Position numbers and translations under genes: made by a program. 64,000 nt of DNA from Sulfopaludibacter sp035606355 (GTDB lineage Bacteria; Acidobacteriota; Terriglobia; Bryobacterales; Bryobacteraceae). The notes under the pieces were generated by a model that made no database searches, had not been told where the DNA came from, and worked only from the letters and a program-made list of their open reading frames with translations. The stretch spans positions 372,001 through 436,000 of the forward strand of contig DATNFO010000024.1 in NCBI GenBank assembly GCA_035606355.1. Direction: 5' to 3'. Positions 1-8,258 of the stretch are shown in pieces. How positions within the stretch are numbered: the stretch's first letter is position 1; each line of letters starts with the position of its first letter.

Positions 1-2
1 CC

Positions 3-185
3 TGGCTGCGCGTCGACGACGGCATGATCGGACCCGAGACGCTGTCGCTGTTCAAGCCGGCCCTCATGCATGCGCCGCCCGGCACTCACAAATTCAACCT
101 CGAGCTCGAAATCACCAATTTCCACGTGGCCCCCGGGCGCAACCTGGTGGTCAGCGTTCCCCTCGAGATCACCGTACCGGAATAG
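3..185 (+). CDS. C-terminal end of an unidentified protein (5' end outside window)
   Basis: An open frame enters from the left edge and stops at TAG 183-185, giving the last 60 residues of a protein. The tail alternates hydrophobic and polar residues (for example LELEITNFHVAPGRNLVVSV), which suggests a beta-sandwich domain rather than a membrane segment. Nothing identifies a family. It is on the same strand as the exonuclease gene, 67 nt upstream of the preferred start of that gene. Confidence 0.6.
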   Translation, partial: WLRVDDGMIGPETLSLFKPALMHAPPGTHKFNLELEITNFHVAPGRNLVVSVPLEITVPE

Positions 186-252
186 CGCTTCACTCTAAGC
201 TAAATCGGTGATAATGGTCCGTTCGGGGGGCACTTTCTTCAATGGTGAACGT

Positions 253-1020
253 GTGAAAGTCGCGACGTGGAATATCAATTCGATCCGCAGACGGCTGCCG
301 CTGCTCATTGAGTGGCTGGCCTGCAATGGGCCCGATGTGCTGTGCCTTCAGGAAACCAAAGTGCAGGACGCGGATTTTCCGGCGGAGGCCCTGCGCGAGG
401 CGGGATACCACTGCACATACCGCGGCGAGAAATCGTATAACGGGGTGGCCACTCTTACCCGCACCGCCCCTGAGTACGTTCTGCACGGGCTGCACGAAGG
501 TCCTGACAATGAGGATACGCGCGTGCTGCAGGTGGTCGTGGGCGGCATTCCGATCGTCAACACGTACGTGCCGCAGGGATATAAAATCGGCACCGATAAG
601 TACGTCAACAAGCTCGAATGGTTTCTGCGCATCAAGCGCTATTTCAAAGAGCGGCTCGATCCGGCGAAACCGGCCATCTGGACCGGCGACATGAATGTCG
701 CTCCCGAATCGATCGACGTCTACCATCCGGACCGTCGCGTCAACGACGTCGATTTCCATATCGACGCGCGGAATGCCTTCAAGGATGCGGCGGCGTGGGG
801 GTTCGCGGACGTCTTTCGGAAGCTGCATCCGGAGCGCGTGCAGTACACCTACTGGGATTATTTCCGCAACGCTTTCGGCAACAATTGGGGATGGCGAATC
901 GATCACATCATGGCGACGGCGCCGCTCGCGGAACGCTGCCGGGCTGCTGACGTGGACCTGGAACCGCGGCGCGCGGAGGGAGCGTCGGACCACACGGTGA
1001 TCTGGGCGGAGTTCGATTAG
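253..1020 (+). CDS. xth: Exodeoxyribonuclease III (AP endonuclease family)
   Basis: This is a Mg-dependent 3'-5' exonuclease and apurinic endonuclease of base-excision repair, acting in the cytoplasm. Visible motifs are WNINS at the N-terminus (metal-binding Asn7), LQETK with the metal-binding Glu at residue 34, GDMNV, WRIDH and the terminal GASDHT that holds the catalytic His. I chose the GTG at 253 (MKVATWNIN) over the ATG at 208, because it places N7 and E34 exactly as in classical ExoIII and gives 255 residues, close to the family size. The earlier in-frame ATG would add 15 residues with no homology. It stands alone, 24 nt before the next gene. Confidence 0.93.
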   Translation: MKVATWNINSIRRRLPLLIEWLACNGPDVLCLQETKVQDADFPAEALREAGYHCTYRGEKSYNGVATLTRTAPEYVLHGLHEGPDNEDTRVLQVVVGGIPIVNTYVPQGYKIGTDKYVNKLEWFLRIKRYFKERLDPAKPAIWTGDMNVAPESIDVYHPDRRVNDVDFHIDARNAFKDAAAWGFADVFRKLHPERVQYTYWDYFRNAFGNNWGWRIDHIMATAPLAERCRAADVDLEPRRAEGASDHTVIWAEFD

Positions 1021-1044
1021 CGCAGGCGTGATACAGTTTTCATC

Positions 1045-3972
1045 ATGGCTGCAAACCGTCGGTGGCAATACCTTTTTGCCACATCCCTGACCGCGCTCCT
1101 CGGACTCGCCGTTTTTGCGCAAACGCGAGCCGGGCAGTACCCCGATTCGTTCCTCGCCGGCCTGCAATGGCGGGAGGTGGGACCGCTGCGCGGAGGCCGT
1201 ACGTACGCTGTGGCAGGGCATGCCGATCAGCCTGACACCTTCTACATGGGGTCCGTGGGCGGAGGGCTTTGGAAGACGGAGAACGCAGGGCACACATGGT
1301 ATCCGATTTCGGACCGCGGCATTCCGATCGGCTCGATCGGCGCTGTTGCCGTGGCTCCTTCTAACGCCAACGTGATTTACGTGGGCACGGGCGAGCCGGA
1401 TATTCGCAGCCAGCACTCGTATGGCATCGGCGTTTTCAAATCGACGGACGCGGGCAAGACGTGGACGCACATAGGGCTTGAGGGAACGCGGCAAATCGGG
1501 CGCATCGTGGTGGACCCGGCAAATGCGAACCGCGTGTATGTCGCGGCGCTGGGGCACGTGTACGATGCGAATCCGGAGCGCGGCGTATATCGCTCCACGG
1601 ACGGCGGCGCCACGTGGAAGAAGGTTCTCTTCAGTCAGAAGGATCCGAATAACGTGGGCGCGATCGATATCGCCATCGACTCCAGGAATCCGCGCGTGCT
1701 GTACGCGTCCCTGTGGGCCACGCGCCGTCCGCCATGGAGCGTGTACGCGCCGAGCAATTTGCCGGGCGGCGGGCTCTTCAAATCGACGGACGGCGGCGAT
1801 ACATGGAAGCAGCTTTCCGGTGGACTGCCGGCCGATCAGTTTGTCGGCAAGATCGGAATTGCGATCGCGCCGAGTAATCCGAACCGGCTGTGGGCCGTGG
1901 TCGACGACTTAGGCAGTGCGATCGCCGAGGCTCTTGGCGGAGGCGGTGGCCGGGGTGGGCGCGGAGCGGAGCAGCCCAAGACGGGCGGCGGCGTTTATAT
2001 TTCGGACGACGCGGGCGCCACATGGCGCCTGGTCAACCGTGAGAATCGCCTGTGGGGCCGCGGGTGGTATTTCGAATCGGTGGCGGTGGACCCGAAGAAT
2101 CCGGACCGCGCGTATGTGATCAACACCGCGACGTACATGACCACGGACGCGGGGAAGACCTTTGTGCCCGTGAAGGGCGCGCCCGGCGGCGACGATTATC
2201 ACCAGATGTGGATCAACCCGAAAGATGGCAATCGCATGGTGCTCTCCAGCGATCAGGGTACGGTGGTGAGCGTAGACGGGTCGAAGAGCTGGAGTTCCTG
2301 GTACAACCAGCCGACCGCGCAGGTATATCACGTGGCGGCGGATAATCGGTTTCCGTACTGGCTTTATGGCGCGCAGCAGGATTCGGGCGGCGTGGGTGTG
2401 GCGACATGGTCGCGCGAAGGCGTGCTGAGCTTCCGCGATTGGGAGCCGACGTGTCTGGCGGGCGAGAGCAACACGGTGGTGCCGGATCCCAAGGACGGCA
2501 ACATCTTATATGGCGGCGGCGCCGGGAGGTGCGATCAGCACCTGAATGTCGCCGTCCCGATGGGCGGTCAGCTTCCGGCGGCCGACCCCAGCGATCCGAA
2601 TCGCAAGACGTGGACGCTGCCCGAAGTTTTTTCGGCCGCGGACGAGGCGCTGTACTACTCGAATCAGTTCGTGTTCCGCTCGCGCGATCGCGGCAAGACC
2701 TGGGAGAAGATTTCCGCCGACCTTGCGCGGCTGCATCCGGCGGTGCCTGCGAATCTGGACCCGGTGACGGCGAAGGATATCGATGAGCAGATGACGGATC
2801 GCTTCGGCGTGGTGTACTCGATCGGGCCTTCGCCGCTCGATGCCAAGACCGTTTGGGTAGGCACGGATGACGGGCTGATTCACGTGACGCGAGACGATGG
2901 CAAGACCTGGGACGACGTGACTCCGCCCGCGATGACGGCGTGGGGCAAGGTGAGCCAGATCGAAGCCGGGCATTTCGACGTGAACACTGCGTATGCGTCC
3001 GTGGACCGGCACCGCATCGCGGACATGAAGCCGTATGTATACGTCACGCATGATGGCGGGAAGACGTGGCAGAACCGTAGCGCTGGAATTCCGGAAGGCG
3101 CGTATGTGAACTCGGTCAAGGAGGACACGCAAGCCAAGGGACTGTTGTATGCGGCGACCGAGCTGCGCGTGTATGTTTCCTTCAACGACGGCGAGCAGTG
3201 GCAGCCGCTGCAAAACAATATGCCGGTGACAAGCGTGCGCGACATCGTGGTGCACGGAGACGATCTCGATATCGCAACGTACGGGCGCGGGTTCTGGGTG
3301 ATGGATCAAATGCCGGCGCTGCGGCAGATCGCGGCGCAGGGGCAGCAGATTTTGACGTCGAACGCCTATTTGTTCAAGCCGGGCGAGACGTATGGGATCC
3401 GGCAGGGCGGCATGAACGGGACTCCGCTTCCGCATGAAGAGCCGCAGTTGCAGAATCCTCCTTCGGGGGTGGTGGCGTACTACTGGTTGAAGAATGCAAC
3501 TCAGCAGCCGCTCAAGCTGGAACTGGTGGATGGGTCGGGAGCCGTGCGTGCTTGCGCGGCTAGTGACACGCCGGTGCGTCCGGTGGATACCGAGAGCTTG
3601 AACGTGCAGGCGATCTGGCAGCAGCCCGCGCAGCCTCCGTCGGGGTTGGCGGGAATGCACCGGTTTGCGTTGGGCGTGAGCGCGGGGCGGGGCGGCGGCG
3701 GATTCGGGCGCGGAGGCGGTGCGGCGCCGGTTCGCGATGCATGTACGGCGGATGCTCCAGCTCAGCCGGCGCAGCAGGCGGGCAGGGGCGGTCGTGGCGG
3801 ACGCGGTGGTGGCGGCGGGGGTGGCGGCCGCGGCGCCGGCGGGTTGCAGCCGGGGAACTACACGGTGCGGCTGACGGTGGATGGTCAGACCTACACCCAG
3901 GCGGTCGCGGTAAAGCCCGATCCGAGGGGTGTGCCCGCCGGAGCAACAGAGTCCCCCTTCGGAAATAAGTAG
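1045..3972 (+). CDS. Secreted BNR/Asp-box beta-propeller protein (VPS10/sortilin-like glycosidase type)
   Basis: The 975-residue protein has an N-terminal signal peptide (hydrophobic core about residues 10-25, ending near FAQTRAG). Many Asp-box units follow, such as STDGGATWKK, STDGGDTWKQ, SDDAGATWR, RSRDRGKTW, TRDDGKTWDD and THDGGKTWQN, which mark two or more beta-propellers. The last 120 residues contain long Gly/Arg-rich stretches (GRGGRGGRGG type). Proteins of this architecture are abundant in Acidobacteria and are often labelled glycosyl hydrolase or photosystem II stability factor-like. The substrate cannot be told from sequence. It is probably periplasmic or extracellular. A hairpin cluster follows the stop codon directly. 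Confidence 0.8.
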   Translation: MAANRRWQYLFATSLTALLGLAVFAQTRAGQYPDSFLAGLQWREVGPLRGGRTYAVAGHADQPDTFYMGSVGGGLWKTENAGHTWYPISDRGIPIGSIGAVAVAPSNANVIYVGTGEPDIRSQHSYGIGVFKSTDAGKTWTHIGLEGTRQIGRIVVDPANANRVYVAALGHVYDANPERGVYRSTDGGATWKKVLFSQKDPNNVGAIDIAIDSRNPRVLYASLWATRRPPWSVYAPSNLPGGGLFKSTDGGDTWKQLSGGLPADQFVGKIGIAIAPSNPNRLWAVVDDLGSAIAEALGGGGGRGGRGAEQPKTGGGVYISDDAGATWRLVNRENRLWGRGWYFESVAVDPKNPDRAYVINTATYMTTDAGKTFVPVKGAPGGDDYHQMWINPKDGNRMVLSSDQGTVVSVDGSKSWSSWYNQPTAQVYHVAADNRFPYWLYGAQQDSGGVGVATWSREGVLSFRDWEPTCLAGESNTVVPDPKDGNILYGGGAGRCDQHLNVAVPMGGQLPAADPSDPNRKTWTLPEVFSAADEALYYSNQFVFRSRDRGKTWEKISADLARLHPAVPANLDPVTAKDIDEQMTDRFGVVYSIGPSPLDAKTVWVGTDDGLIHVTRDDGKTWDDVTPPAMTAWGKVSQIEAGHFDVNTAYASVDRHRIADMKPYVYVTHDGGKTWQNRSAGIPEGAYVNSVKEDTQAKGLLYAATELRVYVSFNDGEQWQPLQNNMPVTSVRDIVVHGDDLDIATYGRGFWVMDQMPALRQIAAQGQQILTSNAYLFKPGETYGIRQGGMNGTPLPHEEPQLQNPPSGVVAYYWLKNATQQPLKLELVDGSGAVRACAASDTPVRPVDTESLNVQAIWQQPAQPPSGLAGMHRFALGVSAGRGGGGFGRGGGAAPVRDACTADAPAQPAQQAGRGGRGGRGGGGGGGGRGAGGLQPGNYTVRLTVDGQTYTQAVAVKPDPRGVPAGATESPFGNK

Positions 3973-4042
3973 GTACCGGCCTCCCGGCCGGTACCAGGCG
4001 CGCGGAGCGCGACTGCAACCGGTCTGGAGACCCGGTCGCTAC
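3972..4042. repeat. REP-like cluster of three hairpins
   Basis: The last base of the preceding stop codon begins a perfect 10-bp stem with a 4-nt TCCC loop (3972-3995; arms GGTACCGGCC and GGCCGGTACC). A second short palindrome (CGCGC-GGA-GCGCG) and a third (ACCGGTCT-GG-AGACCcGGT) follow. The arrangement resembles the extragenic palindromic repeats of acidobacterial genomes. No T-run follows, so an intrinsic terminator is less likely, although transcript stabilisation is possible. Confidence 0.5.
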
Positions 4043-4062
4043 TTAATCGCGTAACTTAATAC

Positions 4063-4091
4063 TTGCAGGTCCGATTAACTGGAACTATAAT
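4063..4091 (+). promoter_or_regulatory. Sigma70-type promoter for the CoA-transferase/ferredoxin oxidoreductase operon
   Basis: A perfect TATAAT at 4086-4091 lies 17 nt after TTGCAG at 4063-4068. The start codon of the first operon gene is 42 nt downstream, preceded by GAGGTGG. The -35 box matches only at TTG, so the call rests mainly on the -10 box and the spacing. Confidence 0.5.
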
Positions 4092-4133
4092 GGCGCTTCG
4101 GGGGTGATGTATGCACCTCTCTGAGGTGGTGTT

Positions 4134-5429
4134 ATGAAGGTGCAAGCGGCCGATCAGGCCGTGCAGGCTGTCCGTTCCGCGAACCGGGTGTGGATCCACT
4201 TGGGCTGCTCCACGCCAGAGACGCTGGTTGAGGCGCTCGCGGCGCGTGCTCCGCAACTCCACGATGTCGAGATTGTCCACATGGTTCCGTGCGGGTCGGC
4301 AGCGTATACGGCTCCTCATCTGGCCGGCAGCTTCCGATTAAACGGCCTGTTCTTAAGCGGCTGCGTCCGTTCCGCAGTGGCCGAGGGGCGGGCGGACTAT
4401 ACACCCATCGCTCTCTCGGATGTCGAGCCCCTTCTGAACTCCGGGGATTTTCCCATCGACGTCGCGCTCATCCAGACATCGCGGCCGGACTCTCACGGCT
4501 ACGTCAGTCTCGGCGCGGGCGTCGATTGCACGCTGACGGCAGCCCTGCTGGCCAAGCGCGTCATAGCCGAATCCAATGACCAGATGCCGCGCAGTTGCGG
4601 CGATTCGTTCCTCCATGTAAGCCAGATTTCGGCAATTGTCGAAACGTCGCGACCGCTGCTCGAGCTAACGGCGGAGCGTCCCAACGACGTACACCGGCGG
4701 GTGGCGGCGAACGTCGCCAGCCTGATTCCCGACGCCGCAACCATACAGATGGGCATCGGCGGCATTCCGAACGCGGTGCTCGGGAGTCTGACCGGTCACA
4801 AGGACCTCGGCGTTCACAGCGAGATGTGCCCGGACGGGCTGATTCCGCTGGTCGAATCGGGTGTCATCACCGGAGCGCGCAAGACTCTACACCGCGGCAA
4901 GATCGTCACCGGGTTTCTGCTCGGCTCGCGCGCGCTGTTCGACTTCGTCGATGAAAACCCGGCCTTCGAGTTTCACCGGACGGGTTATGTCAACGATCCC
5001 TTCGTAATCGCGCAGAACGAGAACATGATCGCCATCAACTCCGCGCTTCAGGTGGATTTGACGGGCCAGGTGTGCGCCGATTCGATCGGCACCGCGCCGT
5101 ATAGCGGTTTCGGCGGGCAGCTCGATTTTATTCGGGGCGCGGCGCGCAGTAAGGGCGGGAAGCCGATTATCGCGCTCCCCTCGACCGCGAAAAATGGGTT
5201 TGTGTCGCGCATTGTGCCGGTGCTCGACGCGGGTGCGGGCGTTGTGACCGGGCGCTCCGACGTTCATTATGTGGTGACCGAACACGGCATCGCGTATCTG
5301 CGCGGGAAAACAGTCCGGCAGCGCGCCGAGGCGCTCATCGCCATCGCCGATCCGAAATTCCGCGGCACGCTTTACGATTTCGCCAGCAAAACGCATCATC
5401 TGGACGCTCGAAGCGCCCTGGTGATTTAG
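4134..5429 (+). CDS. Acetyl-CoA hydrolase/CoA-transferase family protein
   Basis: This is a family I CoA-transferase of the acetyl-CoA hydrolase / 4-hydroxybutyrate CoA-transferase group, moving CoA between an acyl-CoA and a carboxylate through a glutamyl-CoA intermediate. The glycine-rich GIGGIPNAV (residues 208-215) precedes LGVHSEMCPDG, where Glu230 is the expected catalytic residue. The length of 431 residues is typical. It is the first gene of an operon and is followed after 8 nt by the ferredoxin subunit of a 2-oxoacid oxidoreductase. A plausible role is therefore conversion of the acyl-CoA product into the free acid, or the reverse activation. The exact acyl substrate is not visible. 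Confidence 0.87.
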   Translation: MKVQAADQAVQAVRSANRVWIHLGCSTPETLVEALAARAPQLHDVEIVHMVPCGSAAYTAPHLAGSFRLNGLFLSGCVRSAVAEGRADYTPIALSDVEPLLNSGDFPIDVALIQTSRPDSHGYVSLGAGVDCTLTAALLAKRVIAESNDQMPRSCGDSFLHVSQISAIVETSRPLLELTAERPNDVHRRVAANVASLIPDAATIQMGIGGIPNAVLGSLTGHKDLGVHSEMCPDGLIPLVESGVITGARKTLHRGKIVTGFLLGSRALFDFVDENPAFEFHRTGYVNDPFVIAQNENMIAINSALQVDLTGQVCADSIGTAPYSGFGGQLDFIRGAARSKGGKPIIALPSTAKNGFVSRIVPVLDAGAGVVTGRSDVHYVVTEHGIAYLRGKTVRQRAEALIAIADPKFRGTLYDFASKTHHLDARSALVI

Positions 5430-5437
5430 GAGTTCGC

Positions 5438-5671
5438 ATGTCCAACGTCAAGCCAGACCGGGGATTCGTGGAGACGAACATGGAAGAGTGTAAGGGCTGC
5501 GGTCTGTGTGTCGCTGCCTGCCCGCCGAACGTGCTGAAGCTTTCGGAGGGATTGAACCGCTACGGCTATCACACCGCCGAATACCTGGGCGCGGGATGCA
5601 CCGGCTGCGGCATTTGTTTCTTCGCCTGCCCGGAGCCGGGCGGGATTCGCGTTCTTGTGAGGGCCGCATGA
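5438..5671 (+). CDS. 2-oxoacid:ferredoxin oxidoreductase, ferredoxin-like delta subunit
   Basis: This 77-residue protein has two classical [4Fe-4S] motifs: CKGCGLCVAACPP near residue 18 and CTGCGICFFACPEP near residue 50. It matches the delta (VorD/KorD) subunit that carries electrons from the TPP site to soluble ferredoxin. Its stop codon overlaps the start of the alpha gene in an ATGA junction (5668-5671), indicating translational coupling. Confidence 0.9.
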   Translation: MSNVKPDRGFVETNMEECKGCGLCVAACPPNVLKLSEGLNRYGYHTAEYLGAGCTGCGICFFACPEPGGIRVLVRAA

Positions 5672-6750
5672 AACCGCAACTTACTAAGGGCAACGAAGCG
5701 ATCGTAAAAGCCGCCGTGCTGGCTGGAGCGCGCGCGTTCTACGGCTACCCGATCACACCCGCGAGCGAGATCGCCGAAGCCGCCGCGTTGTATTTCCCGC
5801 AGGCGGGCGGCGTGTTCGTGCAGGCCGAAAGTGAGACCGCCGCCATAAACATGCTCTACGGCGGGGCCGCCGCGGGCGTTCGGTCCATGACGGGCTCCAG
5901 CGGACCCGGCATCAGCCTGATGCAGGAAGGCTTCAGCTATCTGGCGGGCGCGGAACTTCCCTGCGTGATCGCCGACATCATGCGCGGCGGTCCGGGCCTT
6001 GGCAATATCGCGCCGGAGCAGAGCGACTACAACCAGATTGTGAAGGGCGGCGGTCACGGCAACTATCGCACGCTGGTGCTGGCGCCGTATTCGGTTCAGG
6101 AGATGGCGGACCTGACGACGCTGGCGTTCGATCTTGCCGACCGGTACCGCAATCCGGCCGTGGTGCTGGCCGACGGAATGATCGGGCAGATGATGGAACC
6201 GGTGCGGTTTGCGCCGGCGCGCGCCGTACCCGCCCCTCCTGATTGGGCGGTCACCGGCGACGCGGTGCATCGCAAGAATCTCGTGTCCTCCATTTTTCTC
6301 GAGCCCGATCGCCTGGAAGAACACGTGAACAAACTGGAGGCAAAGTATCGCGCTGCCGAGCGCACGGAAGCTCGCGCGGAGCTGTACCGCACGTCCGACG
6401 CCGAAATTGTTTTCGTGGGCTACGGCATCATGGGCCGCGTACTCAAGGCCGTGGTGGAGCAGGCGCGCGCCCGCGGCATCCGCGCCGGTCTGCTGCGGCC
6501 GATTACGCTGTACCCATTCCCGGTAGAGCAGGTGCGCACGCTCGGCAAGCAGGCGCGAGCGTTTCTCGTGGTGGAGATGAGCAACGGGCAGTTGCGCGAC
6601 GACGTACGGCTGCATCTGGAGGGCCGCTGCCCCGTGGAATTCTACAGCCGCACCGGCGGGAATGTTCCCTCGGCGGAAGAAGTGCTGGCATTTACGGAGC
6701 GCATGTTCGCGCCCGCCGCTTGCGGAGAGGAGGCAACGATCCATGGTTGA
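5668..6750 (+). CDS. 2-oxoacid:ferredoxin oxidoreductase, alpha subunit (VorB/KorA type)
   Basis: The 360-residue protein begins MKPQLTKGNEAIVKAA and contains GYPITPASEIAE, the signature of the pyrimidine-binding alpha subunit, followed by AESETAAINMLYGGAAAG and the EQSDYNQ region. The C-terminal half (FVGYGIMGRVLKAVVEQ to LLRPITLYPFP) is the usual transketolase C-terminal-like domain. The length fits VorB. The ATG at 5668 overlaps the ferredoxin stop by 4 nt. The enzyme oxidatively decarboxylates a 2-oxoacid to acyl-CoA with reduction of ferredoxin. Linkage to a CoA-transferase suggests branched-chain or 2-oxoglutarate-type substrates, but the specificity is not visible. Confidence 0.9.
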   Translation: MKPQLTKGNEAIVKAAVLAGARAFYGYPITPASEIAEAAALYFPQAGGVFVQAESETAAINMLYGGAAAGVRSMTGSSGPGISLMQEGFSYLAGAELPCVIADIMRGGPGLGNIAPEQSDYNQIVKGGGHGNYRTLVLAPYSVQEMADLTTLAFDLADRYRNPAVVLADGMIGQMMEPVRFAPARAVPAPPDWAVTGDAVHRKNLVSSIFLEPDRLEEHVNKLEAKYRAAERTEARAELYRTSDAEIVFVGYGIMGRVLKAVVEQARARGIRAGLLRPITLYPFPVEQVRTLGKQARAFLVVEMSNGQLRDDVRLHLEGRCPVEFYSRTGGNVPSAEEVLAFTERMFAPAACGEEATIHG

Positions 6751-8203
6751 GTTCAAGATCAAAGAAAGCCGTCCGGACTGCTTCTACCCGGTGTTTGAGA
6801 GAAAGGCTGACCTGCAGCCCCAGACGCATTACTGCCCCGGCTGCGGACACGGCATCGTGCACAAGCTGCTCGCGCAAGCCATCGACGAACTTGGCATACA
6901 GGACCGCACGGTGCTGATCAGCCCGGTGGGCTGCTCCGTGTTCGCCTACTATTACTTCGATGTCGGCAACATTCAGGTGGCGCACGGCCGCGCGCCCGCA
7001 GTGGCGAGCGCGGTGAAGCGCAGCCGGCCCCATAGCATCGTGATCGGCTATCAGGGCGATGGCGACCTCGGCGCGATCGGCACGGCGGAAATCGTGCATG
7101 CCGCGAATCGTGGGGAAGCGGTCACGGTGATTTTCGTCAACAACGGAATCTACGGAATGACCGGCGGTCAGATGGCCCCGACCACGCCCCTCGGGAAGAA
7201 AAGCACCACGTCACCCTTCGGGCGGACGGCGGAGAACGAAGGATATCCGCTGCACATTTGCGAGCTGTTGGCCAGCCTGGAGGCGCCGGTGTTTCTGGAG
7301 CGCGTGTCCCTGGCCGACAACAAGAACATCATCAAGACGGGGAAGGTGTTGCGCAAGGCGGTGGAGAATCAGGTGAAGGGACTCGGCTTCAGCCTTGTGG
7401 AAGTGCTGTCGCCGTGTCCGACGATTTGGAAGATGGACCCGCTGGACGCGCAGAAGTTTGTGCGCGAAGAGATGGGAGCCACGTTCGCCCTGGGCAACTA
7501 TCGCGATCGCACGGCAACGGCTGTGCCGTACGCTACTCCCAAAGCAGCGCCTGAGCCGGCCGGAATCCCTGCTATTTTGGGGCTTGAAGCGGCCGAAAGC
7601 GACGATGATGCGGCCGACCGGCCGCCCGCGCTCGATTGCCACATCCGGGTGGCGGGGTTCGGCGGTCAGGGCGTGCTGATGCTCGGAGAAGTGCTCGCCG
7701 AAGCGGGGCTGGATTCCGGGTATCACGTTTCGTGGCTGCCCTCATACGGTCCGGAGATGCGTTCGGGCACTTCAAACTGCCATGTTCGGATTTCGAGCAG
7801 CGAGATCGATTCGCCGCTGGTCTCGCGGCCGGATATTCTGCTGGCGTTGAACGAGCCCTCGCTTCGCAAGTTTCTTCCGGACGTGCAGAACGGCGGCCTG
7901 GTTCTATACAACGGCGAAACTGTCCCGGAAGATTGCGCGCGCGCCGAAGTTCGCATCGTTGCCATCCCGTTTACAAAAGTCGCCGACGAGCTTGGAGTGG
8001 CAAAGGCGGCGAATATGGTGGTCCTGGGAGCGCTGCTGGAAGCCACGGAGATTTTGGAGGATGCGCGGGTTCGGCAGGCGCTGCGAGAACTGGTGAAGTC
8101 GGATCGCTGGTTTGAGGTCGACCTGACTGCCATAGAGCGCGGGCGTGAGGAGATGCGCAAGATCGCAGTCCCGGTGGAGGAAGGGTATCTCTGGGGCGTA
8201 TGA
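6743..8203 (+). CDS. 2-oxoacid:ferredoxin oxidoreductase, fused beta (TPP) and gamma subunits
   Basis: The 486-residue protein joins two subunits. Residues 1 to about 285 are the TPP-binding beta subunit, with CPGCGHG at 31-37, GDGDLGAIG, and VNNGIYGMTGGQMAPTT around the TPP/Mg site. Residues from about 305 are the gamma subunit, with VAGFGGQGVLMLGEVLAE, PSYGPEMRSGTSNCHV and PDILLALNEPS. A Pro/Ala/Asp-rich linker (about 270-300) joins them. I chose the ATG at 6743 because GGAGAGGAGG lies just upstream and it overlaps the alpha stop by 8 nt. An in-frame start further upstream would overlap the alpha gene by 89 nt. It is the last gene of the operon. Confidence 0.9.
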   Translation: MVEFKIKESRPDCFYPVFERKADLQPQTHYCPGCGHGIVHKLLAQAIDELGIQDRTVLISPVGCSVFAYYYFDVGNIQVAHGRAPAVASAVKRSRPHSIVIGYQGDGDLGAIGTAEIVHAANRGEAVTVIFVNNGIYGMTGGQMAPTTPLGKKSTTSPFGRTAENEGYPLHICELLASLEAPVFLERVSLADNKNIIKTGKVLRKAVENQVKGLGFSLVEVLSPCPTIWKMDPLDAQKFVREEMGATFALGNYRDRTATAVPYATPKAAPEPAGIPAILGLEAAESDDDAADRPPALDCHIRVAGFGGQGVLMLGEVLAEAGLDSGYHVSWLPSYGPEMRSGTSNCHVRISSSEIDSPLVSRPDILLALNEPSLRKFLPDVQNGGLVLYNGETVPEDCARAEVRIVAIPFTKVADELGVAKAANMVVLGALLEATEILEDARVRQALRELVKSDRWFEVDLTAIERGREEMRKIAVPVEEGYLWGV

Positions 8204-8220
8204 CGTTCGCTCGATTTGCA

Positions 8221-8248
8221 TTTAGACCCGCGCAGCCGTCACTATAAA
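8221..8248 (+). promoter_or_regulatory. Possible promoter of the restriction-modification unit
   Basis: TTTAGA (8221-8226) and TATAAA (8243-8248) are 16 nt apart, and the ATG of the methylase follows 10 nt after the -10 box. No Shine-Dalgarno sequence is visible, so the transcript would be nearly leaderless. The -35 match is weak. Confidence 0.3.
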
Positions 8249-8258
8249 GCCAGTAACC

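Noticed and set aside
190..1557. Long minus-strand frame of 455 codons opposite xth and the BNR gene
   Set aside because: It is Arg/His-rich with no motif and is a mirror frame of high-GC genes on the plus strand.
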